Assembly: GCF_050157905.1 (NCBI RefSeq)
Contig: NZ_JBKIWZ010000001.1
Coordinates: forward strand, 1,178,001 to 1,242,000
Reading direction: 5' to 3'
DNA from: Pantoea sp050157905
Lineage (GTDB): Bacteria; Pseudomonadota; Gammaproteobacteria; Enterobacterales; Enterobacteriaceae
Length of the DNA stretch: 64,000 nucleotides
The notes below the pieces were generated by a model, which worked only from the letters and a program-made list of their open reading frames with translations, was not told where the DNA came from and searched no databases. Positions 49,577 to 58,137 of this stretch are shown here, piece after piece (positions within the stretch are counted from its first letter, which is position 1; every line of letters starts with the position of its first letter). Both the position numbers and the translations under genes were made by a program.

Positions 49577-51212
49577 GCAGCGCCTGCAGGGCCGCACGGG
49601 CCGTATCGTTATCGATACTCACGCCCCAGGCCCGCTTACCCTGGCTGTCCACGCAGCTGACATAGGCAACGGAGCGACTGTCACTGCGTCTTCCCAGCGT
49701 ATGCTCATGATAGTGCTCAATGGTCAGAGTCAGGTCAAACGTGCTGCGCAGGGCATTGACCGCCGCCGACAGCCAGCCATTGCCGTGGCCGTTCAGTGCC
49801 CGCGACTGCCCCTGCCAGCGCACGCTGGCGCGAAGTTGCGTCTGCCCGCCACTGTCACTTTGACTCTCCGCCCGCAGCAGAGCCACCACAGGCTGTGTCA
49901 CGCCGTAGTGGCGGCAGAAGAGCTGCCACAGCGCGTAATGGGTCATCTCGCCGCCATGCCGGTCTGTTTCCTGCTGAACACACTGGCTGAACGCCTGCTG
50001 CAGCACGCGCGGCATCTGTAATCCGTGATTCTGCTCCAGTAGCCAGGCGGCACCGCTTTTCCCCGACTGGCTGTTGACGCGGATCACCGCCTCATAGCTG
50101 CAGCCGATATCGGCCGGATCCAACGGCAGATAGGGCATCTGCCACACTGTCTCCTGCTGTTCGGCGCGGATGGCGAACCCTTTTTTGATGGCATCCTGAT
50201 GCGAACCCGAGAAGGCGGTGAAGACCAGTTCGCCTGCATAGGGATGACGCGGATGAACCGGCAGCTGATTACAGCGGGTGACAACCTCGATAACCTCATG
50301 CATCTGGCTGAAATCGAGCTGCGGCGAAACCCCCTGAGTGTAAAGATTCAGCGCCAGCGTCACCAGGTCGACGTTGCCGGTGCGCTCCCCATTTCCAAAC
50401 AGGCAGCCCTCAACCCGATCCGCGCCTGCCAGCAGGGCCAGCTCGGCGCAGGCGATACCGGTGCCGCGATCGTTGTGCGGATGGACGCTGATGCAGACGG
50501 CGTCACGGCGACTGAAATGGCGGCAGAAATATTCAATCTGATCGGCGTAAACGTTAGGCGTATTGACCTCGACCGTCGCGGGAAGATTAATGATCATCGG
50601 CCGCTGCGCATCGGGTTGCCAGACATCGGCGACCGCCTCGCAGATTTTCAGCACAAACGCCGGTTCAGTAAAGCAGAACGTTTCCGGCGAATATTCAAAT
50701 GTCCAGTGGGTATCCGGCTGCGCCTCACAACCTGCCCGGATCTGCGCGGCGCCTGCCGTCGCCAGCGCCACAATCTCCGCTTTACTCTGTTTAAACACCC
50801 GTTCGCGGAATAGCGGGGCGGTGGCATTGTAGAGATGTACGATGGCGCGCGGCGCGCCCTGCAGCGCCTCGAATGTCCGGGTAATTAAGTCTTCACGCGC
50901 CTGCGTCAGCACCTGCAGGGTGACATCCTGCGGAATACGCTGCTGCTCAATCAGATCGCGGACAAAGTCAAAGTCTGTCTGCGATGCGGACGGAAAGGCG
51001 ACTTCAATTTCACGGAAGCCGCAGCGCAGCAGCAAATCCCAGAACGCCATTTTGCGCTCGCGGTCCATCGGCTCTGCCAGCGCCTGATTGCCGTCACGCA
51101 GGTCCGTAGAGAGCCAGCGCGGCGCCTGTGTGAGCTGGTGTGAAGGCCACTGGCGATCGGGCAGGTCAATCAGCGGCGAAGGACGATATTTGTCAGCGGG
51201 TCGGGTCAGCAT
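49497..51212 (-). CDS. leuA: 2-isopropylmalate synthase, type 2 LeuA
   Basis: Condenses acetyl-CoA with 2-oxoisovalerate, the first step of leucine synthesis. The 571-residue product is of the longer LeuA class (starting PSPLIDLPDRQWPSHQLTQAPRW) found in actinobacteria and pseudomonads, distinct from the E. coli LeuA in leuABCD. Catalytic TIM-barrel motifs are LSTDLRDGNQAL, SVHPHNDRGTG and GCLFGNGERTGNVDL; the C-terminal regulatory domain is at about 430-550. ATG 51212 has AGGAG upstream; the frame is open further but that part is not LeuA-like. About 20 residues at the C terminus lie antisense to the AraC-type gene. A homologous second enzyme for another 2-oxoacid is possible. Confidence 0.9.
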   Translation of the reverse strand: MLTRPADKYRPSPLIDLPDRQWPSHQLTQAPRWLSTDLRDGNQALAEPMDRERKMAFWDLLLRCGFREIEVAFPSASQTDFDFVRDLIEQQRIPQDVTLQVLTQAREDLITRTFEALQGAPRAIVHLYNATAPLFRERVFKQSKAEIVALATAGAAQIRAGCEAQPDTHWTFEYSPETFCFTEPAFVLKICEAVADVWQPDAQRPMIINLPATVEVNTPNVYADQIEYFCRHFSRRDAVCISVHPHNDRGTGIACAELALLAGADRVEGCLFGNGERTGNVDLVTLALNLYTQGVSPQLDFSQMHEVIEVVTRCNQLPVHPRHPYAGELVFTAFSGSHQDAIKKGFAIRAEQQETVWQMPYLPLDPADIGCSYEAVIRVNSQSGKSGAAWLLEQNHGLQMPRVLQQAFSQCVQQETDRHGGEMTHYALWQLFCRHYGVTQPVVALLRAESQSDSGGQTQLRASVRWQGQSRALNGHGNGWLSAAVNALRSTFDLTLTIEHYHEHTLGRRSDSRSVAYVSCVDSQGKRAWGVSIDNDTARAALQALLSAAGHFLTAESSPSAKHPADDETSR

Positions 51213-51378
51213 GCGTTTCTCCTCTGTTTTTTTATCAGTCTGCCGCTGTGCCTCACGGCCTGCGCACGCGGGGGTGACAATCTGCCGTGCAAAAGTGACA
51301 ACACACTGTGTGCGCCCGGGTTTGATGAATCCGCCGGGCAGGGTTAGCATGGTCGGCTGTTTCTCCGGATAAACTTTT

Positions 51379-52395
51379 ATGCTGATTTTCGATGGTCACA
51401 ACGATCTGCTGCTCAATCTCTGGCTGCATCATCGCGATGCGCCTGCGCAGGCGTTTTATCAGGGGATTGAGCGGGGGCATCTCGATTTTTCCCGCATCCG
51501 GCAGGGCGGAATGGGCGGCGGACTGTTTGCGATTTTTGTACCGCCCCAGGCCTACATTGCCCAGACCGTGCCGGACCGCGCCAGTGAACCCTATGAACCG
51601 CTGACAATCATGTGGCAGCAGCTGCAGATCCTGCAGCTGCTGGCCGATGAGTCAGGCGGCCGGGCGCGCCTCTGCCGCAGCGTGGATGAGATCGCCGCCT
51701 GCCGCGCCGCCGGCGTGCTGGCGATGGTGGCCCACATCGAGGGCGCGGATGCGCTGGATGAAGAGGGTGAACAGCTGCACGCTTTCTGGCAGGCGGGCGT
51801 GCGCAGCATCGGGCCCTTCTGGAATCTGCCTAACCGCTTTGGTCAGGGTGTCAGCGGCACCTTTCCTGGCTCACCCGACACCGGCCCGGGCCTGACGCCT
51901 GCCGGTGAAAAACTGATTGAGCAGGCGGCGCGGCTGAAGATGATGGTTGATGTGTCGCACATGAACCTGCAGGCGTTCCACGATACCGCCAGGCTCTTCC
52001 GCGGGCCGCTGGTTGCCAGCCACTCTAACGCGCACGCCCTCTGTCCGCAGCCGCGCAACCTGACCGACGATCAGCTGCGGGCGATCCGCGACAGCGGCGG
52101 TCTGGTCGGCATCAATTTCGGCAATGCGTTTCTGCGCGCCGACGGCAGACGTGACGCTGACACCCCATTGACAGAAATTGTTAAGCATTGTGATCACCTG
52201 CTGGCGATAATGGGCAGTGACCATGTCGCTTTTGGCTCCGATTTTGATGGCATTACTCCTCCGGCTGCGCTGGGCGATATCAGCGGAATGCCGCGATTGC
52301 TCGCTGCTTTCCAGGAAGCGGGCTATGATCAGACACTGACAGAGAAACTGGCATGGGGAAACTGGCAGCGGGTTTTACATCTGACCGGGCTGTGA
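51379..52395 (+). CDS. M19-family membrane dipeptidase upstream of pqqA
   Basis: A 338-residue zinc dipeptidase of peptidase family M19 (renal dipeptidase fold). Metal-binding features are DGHNDLL at the N terminus (HxD), the Glu in MVAHIEGADAL, VDVSHMN and VASHSNAHAL, and GSDFDG near residue 293. These enzymes cleave dipeptides, including some with a D-residue. No signal peptide is present, so it is probably cytoplasmic. It lies 143 bp upstream of pqqA on the same strand and is divergent from the leuA-type gene. A role in clearing leftover PqqA fragments is inference. Confidence 0.88.
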   Translation: MLIFDGHNDLLLNLWLHHRDAPAQAFYQGIERGHLDFSRIRQGGMGGGLFAIFVPPQAYIAQTVPDRASEPYEPLTIMWQQLQILQLLADESGGRARLCRSVDEIAACRAAGVLAMVAHIEGADALDEEGEQLHAFWQAGVRSIGPFWNLPNRFGQGVSGTFPGSPDTGPGLTPAGEKLIEQAARLKMMVDVSHMNLQAFHDTARLFRGPLVASHSNAHALCPQPRNLTDDQLRAIRDSGGLVGINFGNAFLRADGRRDADTPLTEIVKHCDHLLAIMGSDHVAFGSDFDGITPPAALGDISGMPRLLAAFQEAGYDQTLTEKLAWGNWQRVLHLTGL

Positions 52396-52448
52396 TAACA
52401 ATTTCCTTACGTTCCGGGCTTGATCCTGACGCGCCATTGGCGCACCAT

Positions 52449-52506
52449 CTGCCTGGAATTTGTGATGACGGTCTCATTTAACGCCGGTAATGCTGATTCC
52501 AGGCAG
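52449..52506. promoter_or_regulatory. 11-bp inverted repeat upstream of pqqA
   Basis: CTGCCTGGAAT (52449-52459) and ATTCCAGGCAG (52496-52506) are perfect complements separated by 36 bp, ending 33 bp before the pqqA ATG. It could be a regulator site or a leader hairpin. AGAGGA at 52525-52530 is the pqqA ribosome site. Confidence 0.6.
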
Positions 52507-52538
52507 CTAATATATTGTTAATAAAGAGGAAATAACTC

Positions 52539-52610
52539 ATGTGGAAAAAACCAACTTTCGTTGATATGCGTCTCGGTCTGGAAGTCACTCTCTACATCTC
52601 CAACCGTTAA
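52539..52610 (+). CDS. pqqA: PqqA, PQQ precursor peptide (23 residues)
   Basis: The ribosomally made peptide from which PQQ is built. The 23-residue frame begins MWKKPTFVDMRLGLEVTLY and has the required Glu15 and Tyr19 in the E-x3-Y motif whose side chains are cross-linked by PqqE and become the cofactor. A good ribosome site (AGAGGA) precedes the ATG. An intrinsic terminator follows directly, which should keep PqqA peptide in excess over the enzymes. It is shorter than usual gene-finding limits but beyond doubt from sequence and context. Confidence 0.97.
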   Translation: MWKKPTFVDMRLGLEVTLYISNR

Positions 52611-52617
52611 TCGTTCT

Positions 52618-52643
52618 GCCCGCCCTCTGAGCGGGCATTTTTT
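52618..52643 (+). terminator. Attenuator between pqqA and pqqB
   Basis: GCCCGC (52618-52623) and GCGGGC (52631-52636) pair around CCTCTGA and are followed by ATTTTTT, 8 bp after the pqqA stop. Partial read-through would feed pqqBCDEF. Confidence 0.88.
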
Positions 52644-52662
52644 CAACTTCTGGTTTTCCTCT

Positions 52663-53580
52663 ATGTTTATCAAAATCCTCGGTTCTGCCGCAGGTGGCGG
52701 CTTTCCGCAGTGGAACTGCAACTGCGCCAACTGCCACGGTGTGCGAAACGGCACTATTCAGGCCCAGCTACGCACACAGTCATCCATAATTCTCAGCGAT
52801 AACGGCACAGACTGGGTGTTGTGCAACGCCTCGCCTGACATCAGCCAGCAGATCCTGCACACGCCAGAGCTGACCCGCCAGGGCGTACTGCGCGGCACGG
52901 CGATCGGTGGAATTATCCTGACCGACAGTCAGATCGACCATACTACCGGGCTGCTGAGCCTGCGCGAAGGGTGCCCGCACCAGGTGTGGTGTACACCGGA
53001 AGTGCATGCCGATCTCAGCAGCGGCTTTCCTGTTTTCCCGATGCTCTCTCACTGGAACGGCGGTCTGCAGCACCGGCCCATTGCGCCACTGACGCCGTTC
53101 AGCGTGGATGTCTGCGGCGATCTGCGCTTCACGGCGATTCCTATTATCAGCAATGCACCGCCGTATTCGCCGTATCGCGACCGGCCACTACCGGGCCACA
53201 ACGTGGCGCTGTTTATCGAAAACCAGGCTAATGGTCAGACGCTGCTCTATGCACCAGGCCTGGGCGAACCTGATGCGGTGATTCTGCCGTGGCTGCAGAA
53301 GGCGGACTGCCTGCTGATCGACGGCACCGTCTGGCAGGATGATGAGTTGCTGACCACCGGCGTGGGCCACAACACCGGAAAGGCGATGGGCCACCTGGCG
53401 CTGGCGGAAGAGCAGGGGCTGATGGCGCTGCTGGCGTCGCTGCCGGCAAAACGTAAAATTCTGATCCACATTAACAACACCAATCCGATTCTCAACGAGC
53501 AGTCACCGCAGCGTCAGTTCCTGACGGCGCAGGGAATAGAGGTGAGCTGGGACGGAATGGCGATTCATCTTCAGGGCTAA
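52663..53580 (+). CDS. pqqB: PqqB, PQQ biosynthesis metallo-hydrolase-fold protein
   Basis: Member of the metallo-beta-lactamase fold needed for PQQ synthesis, described as a hydroxylase acting on the cross-linked Glu-Tyr intermediate. The 305 residues start MFIKILGSAAGGGFPQWNCN, with CANCHG, SDSQIDHTTGLL-type and GHNTGKAMGH motifs (a zinc or iron-binding His/Asp set). The ATG at 52663 has only a weak ribosome site (TTCCTCT region), unlike the strong one of pqqA, which fits lower expression. It ends 3 bp before pqqC. Confidence 0.95.
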   Translation: MFIKILGSAAGGGFPQWNCNCANCHGVRNGTIQAQLRTQSSIILSDNGTDWVLCNASPDISQQILHTPELTRQGVLRGTAIGGIILTDSQIDHTTGLLSLREGCPHQVWCTPEVHADLSSGFPVFPMLSHWNGGLQHRPIAPLTPFSVDVCGDLRFTAIPIISNAPPYSPYRDRPLPGHNVALFIENQANGQTLLYAPGLGEPDAVILPWLQKADCLLIDGTVWQDDELLTTGVGHNTGKAMGHLALAEEQGLMALLASLPAKRKILIHINNTNPILNEQSPQRQFLTAQGIEVSWDGMAIHLQG

Positions 53581-53583
53581 ATC

Positions 53584-54339
53584 ATGCAGATTACGGAAAC
53601 GCTCTCCCCGCAGGCTTTTGAACAGGCGCTGCGCGATAAAGGCGCTTACTACCATATTCATCATCCTTATCACATCGCGATGCATACCGGTCAGGCCACG
53701 CGCGAACAGATTCAGGGCTGGGTGGCGAACCGCTTTTATTATCAGACCACCATTCCGCTGAAAGATGCCGCGATCATGGCCAACTGTCCCGATCCGGCCA
53801 CCCGGCGCAAATGGGTGCAGCGCATCCTTGATCACGACGGCAGCAACGGCGAGGAGGGCGGCATTGAGGCCTGGCTGCGGCTGGGCGAGGCGGTCGGTCT
53901 GACCCGTGAAGCGCTCCTGTCAGAACAGCATGTGCTGCCGGGCGTACGTTTTGCGGTGGATGCGTATATTAACTTTGCCCGCCGTGCCAACTGGCATGAG
54001 GCAGCCTGCAGCTCGCTGACTGAACTGTTCGCGCCGCAGATCCACCAGTCGCGGCTCGACAGCTGGCCGCAGCACTATCCGTGGATCAAAGAAGAGGGCT
54101 ATTTCTACTTCCGCAGCCGTCTGGGTCAGGCGAACCGCGACGTGGAGCATGGCCTGGCGCTGGCGCTGGAAACGTTCACCACGGCAGCGTCGCAGAACCG
54201 CATGCTGGAAATTCTGCAGTTTAAGCTCGATATTTTATGGAGCATGCTGGACGCGATGACGATGGCTTATGAGCTGAAACGTCCGCCTTATCACACCGTC
54301 ACCGACAAGGCGGCGTGGCACACCACCCGACTGGTATAA
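53584..54339 (+). CDS. pqqC: PqqC, pyrroloquinoline-quinone synthase
   Basis: Cofactorless oxidase that performs the last step, ring closure and eight-electron oxidation of AHQQ to PQQ. The 251-residue all-helical protein shows the family's active-site stretches: YYHIHHPYHIAMHTGQATR, ANRFYYQTTIPLKDAAIMAN, LDHDGSNGEEGGIEAWLRLGEA and YPWIKEEGYFYFRSRLGQA. It has the expected length. It lies in a tight operon, 3 bp after pqqB and 3 bp before pqqD. Confidence 0.96.
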   Translation: MQITETLSPQAFEQALRDKGAYYHIHHPYHIAMHTGQATREQIQGWVANRFYYQTTIPLKDAAIMANCPDPATRRKWVQRILDHDGSNGEEGGIEAWLRLGEAVGLTREALLSEQHVLPGVRFAVDAYINFARRANWHEAACSSLTELFAPQIHQSRLDSWPQHYPWIKEEGYFYFRSRLGQANRDVEHGLALALETFTTAASQNRMLEILQFKLDILWSMLDAMTMAYELKRPPYHTVTDKAAWHTTRLV

Positions 54340-54342
54340 CAG

Positions 54343-54621
54343 ATGAACGAAAACTCTATTGTCGCGTTTCGTCGCGGCTATCGCCTGCAGTGGGAAGCCG
54401 CGCAGGATACCCATGTGGTGCTCTATCCCGAAGGGATGGCAAAACTGAACGAAACCGCCGCCGCCATTCTTGAACTGGTGGATGGTAAGCAGGATGTCGC
54501 CGCGATTATCGCCACGCTGGACAGCCGCTTCCCGGAAGCGGGCGGCGTCGGGCCGGATGTCATTGAGTTCCTGCAGTCAGCCTATGAACAGAAGTGGATA
54601 CAGTTCCGTGACCCCGCATAA
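54343..54621 (+). CDS. pqqD: PqqD, PqqA-binding chaperone
   Basis: Small RRE-type peptide chaperone that binds PqqA and presents it to PqqE. The 92-residue winged-helix-like protein has FRRGYRLQWEAAQDTHVVLYPEG, NETAAAILELVDGKQDV and a Phe/Leu-rich end, typical of PqqD. Its 3' end overlaps the start of pqqE by 14 bp, giving coupled translation of the two partners that act together. Confidence 0.95.
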   Translation: MNENSIVAFRRGYRLQWEAAQDTHVVLYPEGMAKLNETAAAILELVDGKQDVAAIIATLDSRFPEAGGVGPDVIEFLQSAYEQKWIQFRDPA

Positions 54622-55750
54622 ACCTGGCGTGAATCCGCCGCTCTGGCTGCTGGCCGAGCTGACCTATCGCTGTCCGCTGCAGTGCCCTTACTGCTCCAAT
54701 CCGCTCGACTTTGCGCAGCAGGAGAAGGAGCTGACCACGGCGCAGTGGATTGAGGTCTTCCGCCAGGCGCGCGCCATGGGCAGCGTGCAGCTCGGTTTTT
54801 CCGGCGGCGAGCCGCTGACCCGCAAAGATCTGCCCGAACTGATTAAAGCGGCACGCGATCTTGGCTTCTATACCAACCTGATCACCTCGGGTATCGGCCT
54901 GACCGCAAACAAGCTGGAGGCGTTCAGTGAGGCGGGTCTGGATCATATCCAGATCAGCTTTCAGGCGAGCGATGAAACCCTGAATGCCGCGCTGGCCGGT
55001 TCGAAAAAAGCCTTTCAGCAGAAGCTGGAGATGGCGAAAGCGGTCAAGGCACACGGCTATCCGATGGTGCTCAACTTCGTTCTGCATCGCCATAACATCG
55101 ACCAGATCGACAAAATCATCGACCTCTGCATCGAGCTGGAAGCGGATGATGTGGAACTGGCGACCTGTCAGTTCTATGGCTGGGCGCAGCTCAACCGCGA
55201 AGGGCTGCTGCCGACGCGTGATCAGATCGCCCGCGCTGAAGCGGTGGTCAGCCGCTATCGTGAGCAGATGAGCGACAGCGGAAACCTGACCAATCTGCTG
55301 TTCGTGACGCCAGACTATTATGAAGAGCGGCCCAAACCCTGCATGGGGGGCTGGGGAGCGATCTTCCTCAGCGTCACGCCGGAGGGCACCGCGCTGCCGT
55401 GTCATAGTGCGCGCCAGCTACCCGTCGAGTTTCCATCGGTGCTGACCCGGAGCCTGGAGGATATCTGGTACAACTCTTTTGGCTTTAATCGCTACCGTGG
55501 CTTTGACTGGATGCCGGAGCCGTGCCGCTCCTGTGATGAGAAAGAGAGAGATTTTGGCGGCTGCCGCTGTCAGGCATTCCTGCTGACGGGCGATGCCGAC
55601 AACACCGATCCGGTCTGCAGCAAATCGCCGCATCACGGCAAAATCCTTGAAGCACGCCGCGAAGCGGATTGCAGCGACATAAAAATTGGTCAGCTGCAGT
55701 TCCGTAACCGCACCAACTCGCAGCTGATCTACAAAACCCGGAATCTCTGA
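54608..55750 (+). CDS. pqqE: PqqE, radical SAM PqqA cross-linking enzyme
   Basis: Forms the C-C bond between Glu15 and Tyr19 of PqqA. It has 380 residues, the usual length. The radical SAM cluster motif is YRCPLQCPYCSN (C-x3-C-x2-C), followed by LGFSGGEPLTRKDLPEL. The C-terminal SPASM region holds further cluster cysteines in KPCMGGWG, LPCHSAR, EPCRSCDEKERDFGGCRC and DPVCSKS. I used the GTG at 54608: family alignment starts there, and the longer open frame runs out of frame through pqqD. Its stop overlaps the pqqF ATG (TGATG). Confidence 0.96.
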   Translation: MTPHKPGVNPPLWLLAELTYRCPLQCPYCSNPLDFAQQEKELTTAQWIEVFRQARAMGSVQLGFSGGEPLTRKDLPELIKAARDLGFYTNLITSGIGLTANKLEAFSEAGLDHIQISFQASDETLNAALAGSKKAFQQKLEMAKAVKAHGYPMVLNFVLHRHNIDQIDKIIDLCIELEADDVELATCQFYGWAQLNREGLLPTRDQIARAEAVVSRYREQMSDSGNLTNLLFVTPDYYEERPKPCMGGWGAIFLSVTPEGTALPCHSARQLPVEFPSVLTRSLEDIWYNSFGFNRYRGFDWMPEPCRSCDEKERDFGGCRCQAFLLTGDADNTDPVCSKSPHHGKILEARREADCSDIKIGQLQFRNRTNSQLIYKTRNL

Positions 55751-58023
55751 TGAAGACGCGCGGTCTGGTGATCGAGGGGCTGAACGTCGAACTGGTTCAG
55801 CAGGCCGACGCCCGCCAGTCCGCCGCGCTGATTCAGGTGGATGCGGGCAGTCACGACGAGCCTGACCGCTGGCCCGGCCTGGCGCATCTGCTGGAACATC
55901 TGCTGTTTACCGGCAGCACCGGCTGGCCTGATGAGGGGCGGCTGATGCCGTGGATTCAGGCGCAGGGCGGGCGGGTCAACGCCACCACCCTGGCGCGTCA
56001 TAGCGCTTTCTTTTTTGAAGTCGCGCCGTCGCAGCTGGCGGACGGGCTGGCTCGCCTGCAGGATATGATTGCCCATCCGCTGCTTGATAACCGGGCAATC
56101 GGGCAGGAGGTGGCCGTAATCGATGCGGAGTATCAGCTTCTGCAGCAGCATCAGCCCTCCCGCATCGACGCCGCACTGCTGCATGCTGTCGCATCCCACT
56201 CAGTCTTCCGGCAGTTTCATGTGGGCAGCCGCGCCCACTTCGGCGATGAGCTGCCCGCGCTCCAGCGGGCGCTGCGTCAGTTTCATCAGCGTTACTATGT
56301 CGCTGGCAATATGCGTCTCTGGCTGCAGGGCCCCCAGCCGCTGGAGGAGCTCGAAGCGCTGGCGCGTGAGTTTGTCGCGGCGCTGCCGCCTGGCGCTCTC
56401 CAGCGCGATATTCCCGTGCCGCTGCTGACAGAAAAGACGCGCTGGCAGCTCGGCGGCTCACCGGCCGCGCTATGGCGCAGCTGGCTGCTTACCAGTAGTG
56501 ACGGTGTCACGTTGTGGCGTGAGTTTCTGCTGGATGAAGCGCCCGGTTCGCTGCTGGCCACCCTGCGTGAACAGGCGCTGGCGGAGACGCTGGAACTGAA
56601 AATTCTCTATCAGGCCGGGGGGGCGGTCTGGCTGGCACTGGGCATCGATACCGCTCAGCCGGAGCAGGTCAATGACCTGATCGATCGTTATCTGGTGGCG
56701 CTGCGGCAGACCAGCGAAAAGCAGCACCAGCACTATCACCAGCTGGCACAGCGCCAATTCGTGACACTGTCACCGATGGAGCAGCTACGGCAGCGCGCGA
56801 TCGGCTTTGCGCCGGATGACAATCCGCCTGCACTGCTGCCGCTGGTGGAGAAACTGATTACTGCGCCGGGCACACTGCTGCGCTGCATCCCGGAAGCGGT
56901 GGAAGAGAATCAGATGACCCAGGGTTTCAGCCTGGCGCTGAGGCCCTGGCAGCCTTCAACGCCTGAAACGCTGCCTGAGGCTACTTTCTTTTTCTATCCG
57001 CTCGACAGCGCGGTTGTACCCGAGCCGCTGCCTGAACAGGCGGTGGCACTGCCTCATCATCAGCCGGATGAGGGAGAGGCGACGCTGATCCTGCGGCCTG
57101 AATTCTGGTCAACGTTCTCCCCGGAGGCGGGTGACGATCTGGCGCGGCGGCTGCGTCCGCGGTTTGCCGCGCTGCGTCATCAGGGCGGTCACGGCAGCTG
57201 GCAGGAAGTGGAGAGCGTCTGGCAACTGACGCTTCAGCTGCCGCCGGACGAAGCGATCGCTGATTGGGCGCTGAGCCAGATTGTTGCGGTGATGGCGCAG
57301 CCCGCCGCGTGCGGTCAGCCCCCCGCAACCGAAACGATCGCTATCCGTGCGCTGCTGCGGCAGTTGCCCGGACAGTTTACGGCGAACGTGAATCCGCTCT
57401 GCTGGCGGGCGGCCCTGAAAGGCGGTAACGCGGCGTTGCATGCGCGGATTGCCCGGCGGCTGAGCGCGCTGTCGCTGCCGGTCAATCCTGCCACACCGCC
57501 GACCCGCATGACCGCCCGCACCGGTATGACCCACCTGCCGCATAGCAGCAAAGACAATGCGCTGCTGCTGTTTATCCCGCTGTATCGGGCGGAGCTGATA
57601 ACGGCGCTGCGTGCGCTGGCGCTGATTTATGAGCCGCGATTTTTCCAGCGCTATCGGGTTGAGCAGCCTGTGGGTTACGTGGTCAGCAGCCGCTATCTGC
57701 GCTGCGTTGATCAGGAGGGCGTGATGTTTGCGCTGCAGTCCCCCGACTACAGCCCGCTGTCGCTGTTGCGCTATTGCCGCACGTTTCTGCGTTCCCTGAC
57801 GGAAAGCCTGGCGGACGCAGATCTGGCGGGGATAAAAACCCGGCTGCTGAGCCAGCAGGCGGAACAGCCGCTGGCGTGGCTGCGGCATGAAAATGGTCTG
57901 GCAGAGCCCGACGCGGCGCAGATCGAGGCGCTGAGCCTGGCAGATCTGCAGCAGCTGCATCGCACCCTGATTCAGGACCGCCGTCGCTGGCGCGTGCTTT
58001 TCACCGGCGGCCCGGCCATATAG
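55750..58023 (+). CDS. pqqF: PqqF, M16-family zinc peptidase
   Basis: Peptidase thought to help excise the cross-linked Glu-Tyr from PqqA. The 757-residue protein belongs to family M16 (pitrilysin-like), with the inverted zinc motif HLLEH at residues 46-50 and a downstream glutamate in AVIDAEYQLL as third ligand. The N-terminal half is catalytic; the C-terminal half is the degenerate clamshell partner. It is the last gene of the operon, joined to pqqE by an overlapping stop and start. No gene for the partner peptidase PqqG is present. Confidence 0.93.
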   Translation: MKTRGLVIEGLNVELVQQADARQSAALIQVDAGSHDEPDRWPGLAHLLEHLLFTGSTGWPDEGRLMPWIQAQGGRVNATTLARHSAFFFEVAPSQLADGLARLQDMIAHPLLDNRAIGQEVAVIDAEYQLLQQHQPSRIDAALLHAVASHSVFRQFHVGSRAHFGDELPALQRALRQFHQRYYVAGNMRLWLQGPQPLEELEALAREFVAALPPGALQRDIPVPLLTEKTRWQLGGSPAALWRSWLLTSSDGVTLWREFLLDEAPGSLLATLREQALAETLELKILYQAGGAVWLALGIDTAQPEQVNDLIDRYLVALRQTSEKQHQHYHQLAQRQFVTLSPMEQLRQRAIGFAPDDNPPALLPLVEKLITAPGTLLRCIPEAVEENQMTQGFSLALRPWQPSTPETLPEATFFFYPLDSAVVPEPLPEQAVALPHHQPDEGEATLILRPEFWSTFSPEAGDDLARRLRPRFAALRHQGGHGSWQEVESVWQLTLQLPPDEAIADWALSQIVAVMAQPAACGQPPATETIAIRALLRQLPGQFTANVNPLCWRAALKGGNAALHARIARRLSALSLPVNPATPPTRMTARTGMTHLPHSSKDNALLLFIPLYRAELITALRALALIYEPRFFQRYRVEQPVGYVVSSRYLRCVDQEGVMFALQSPDYSPLSLLRYCRTFLRSLTESLADADLAGIKTRLLSQQAEQPLAWLRHENGLAEPDAAQIEALSLADLQQLHRTLIQDRRRWRVLFTGGPAI

Positions 58024-58137
58024 CGCCAGGCCTGTGTTGCTGAATTTATTTGAAAATTATCAACAAATCTCTTCACTGTCTATTCATGCCAGACTGGACC
58101 ACACTCAGTCTACTTTTGTCCGCATAAGGAATTGACT

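Noticed and set aside
49497..51212. Homocitrate or citramalate synthase in place of LeuA
   Set aside because: Length, the N-terminal PSPLIDLPDRQWP stretch and the C-terminal domain fit type 2 2-isopropylmalate synthase better, although another 2-oxoacid substrate cannot be excluded.
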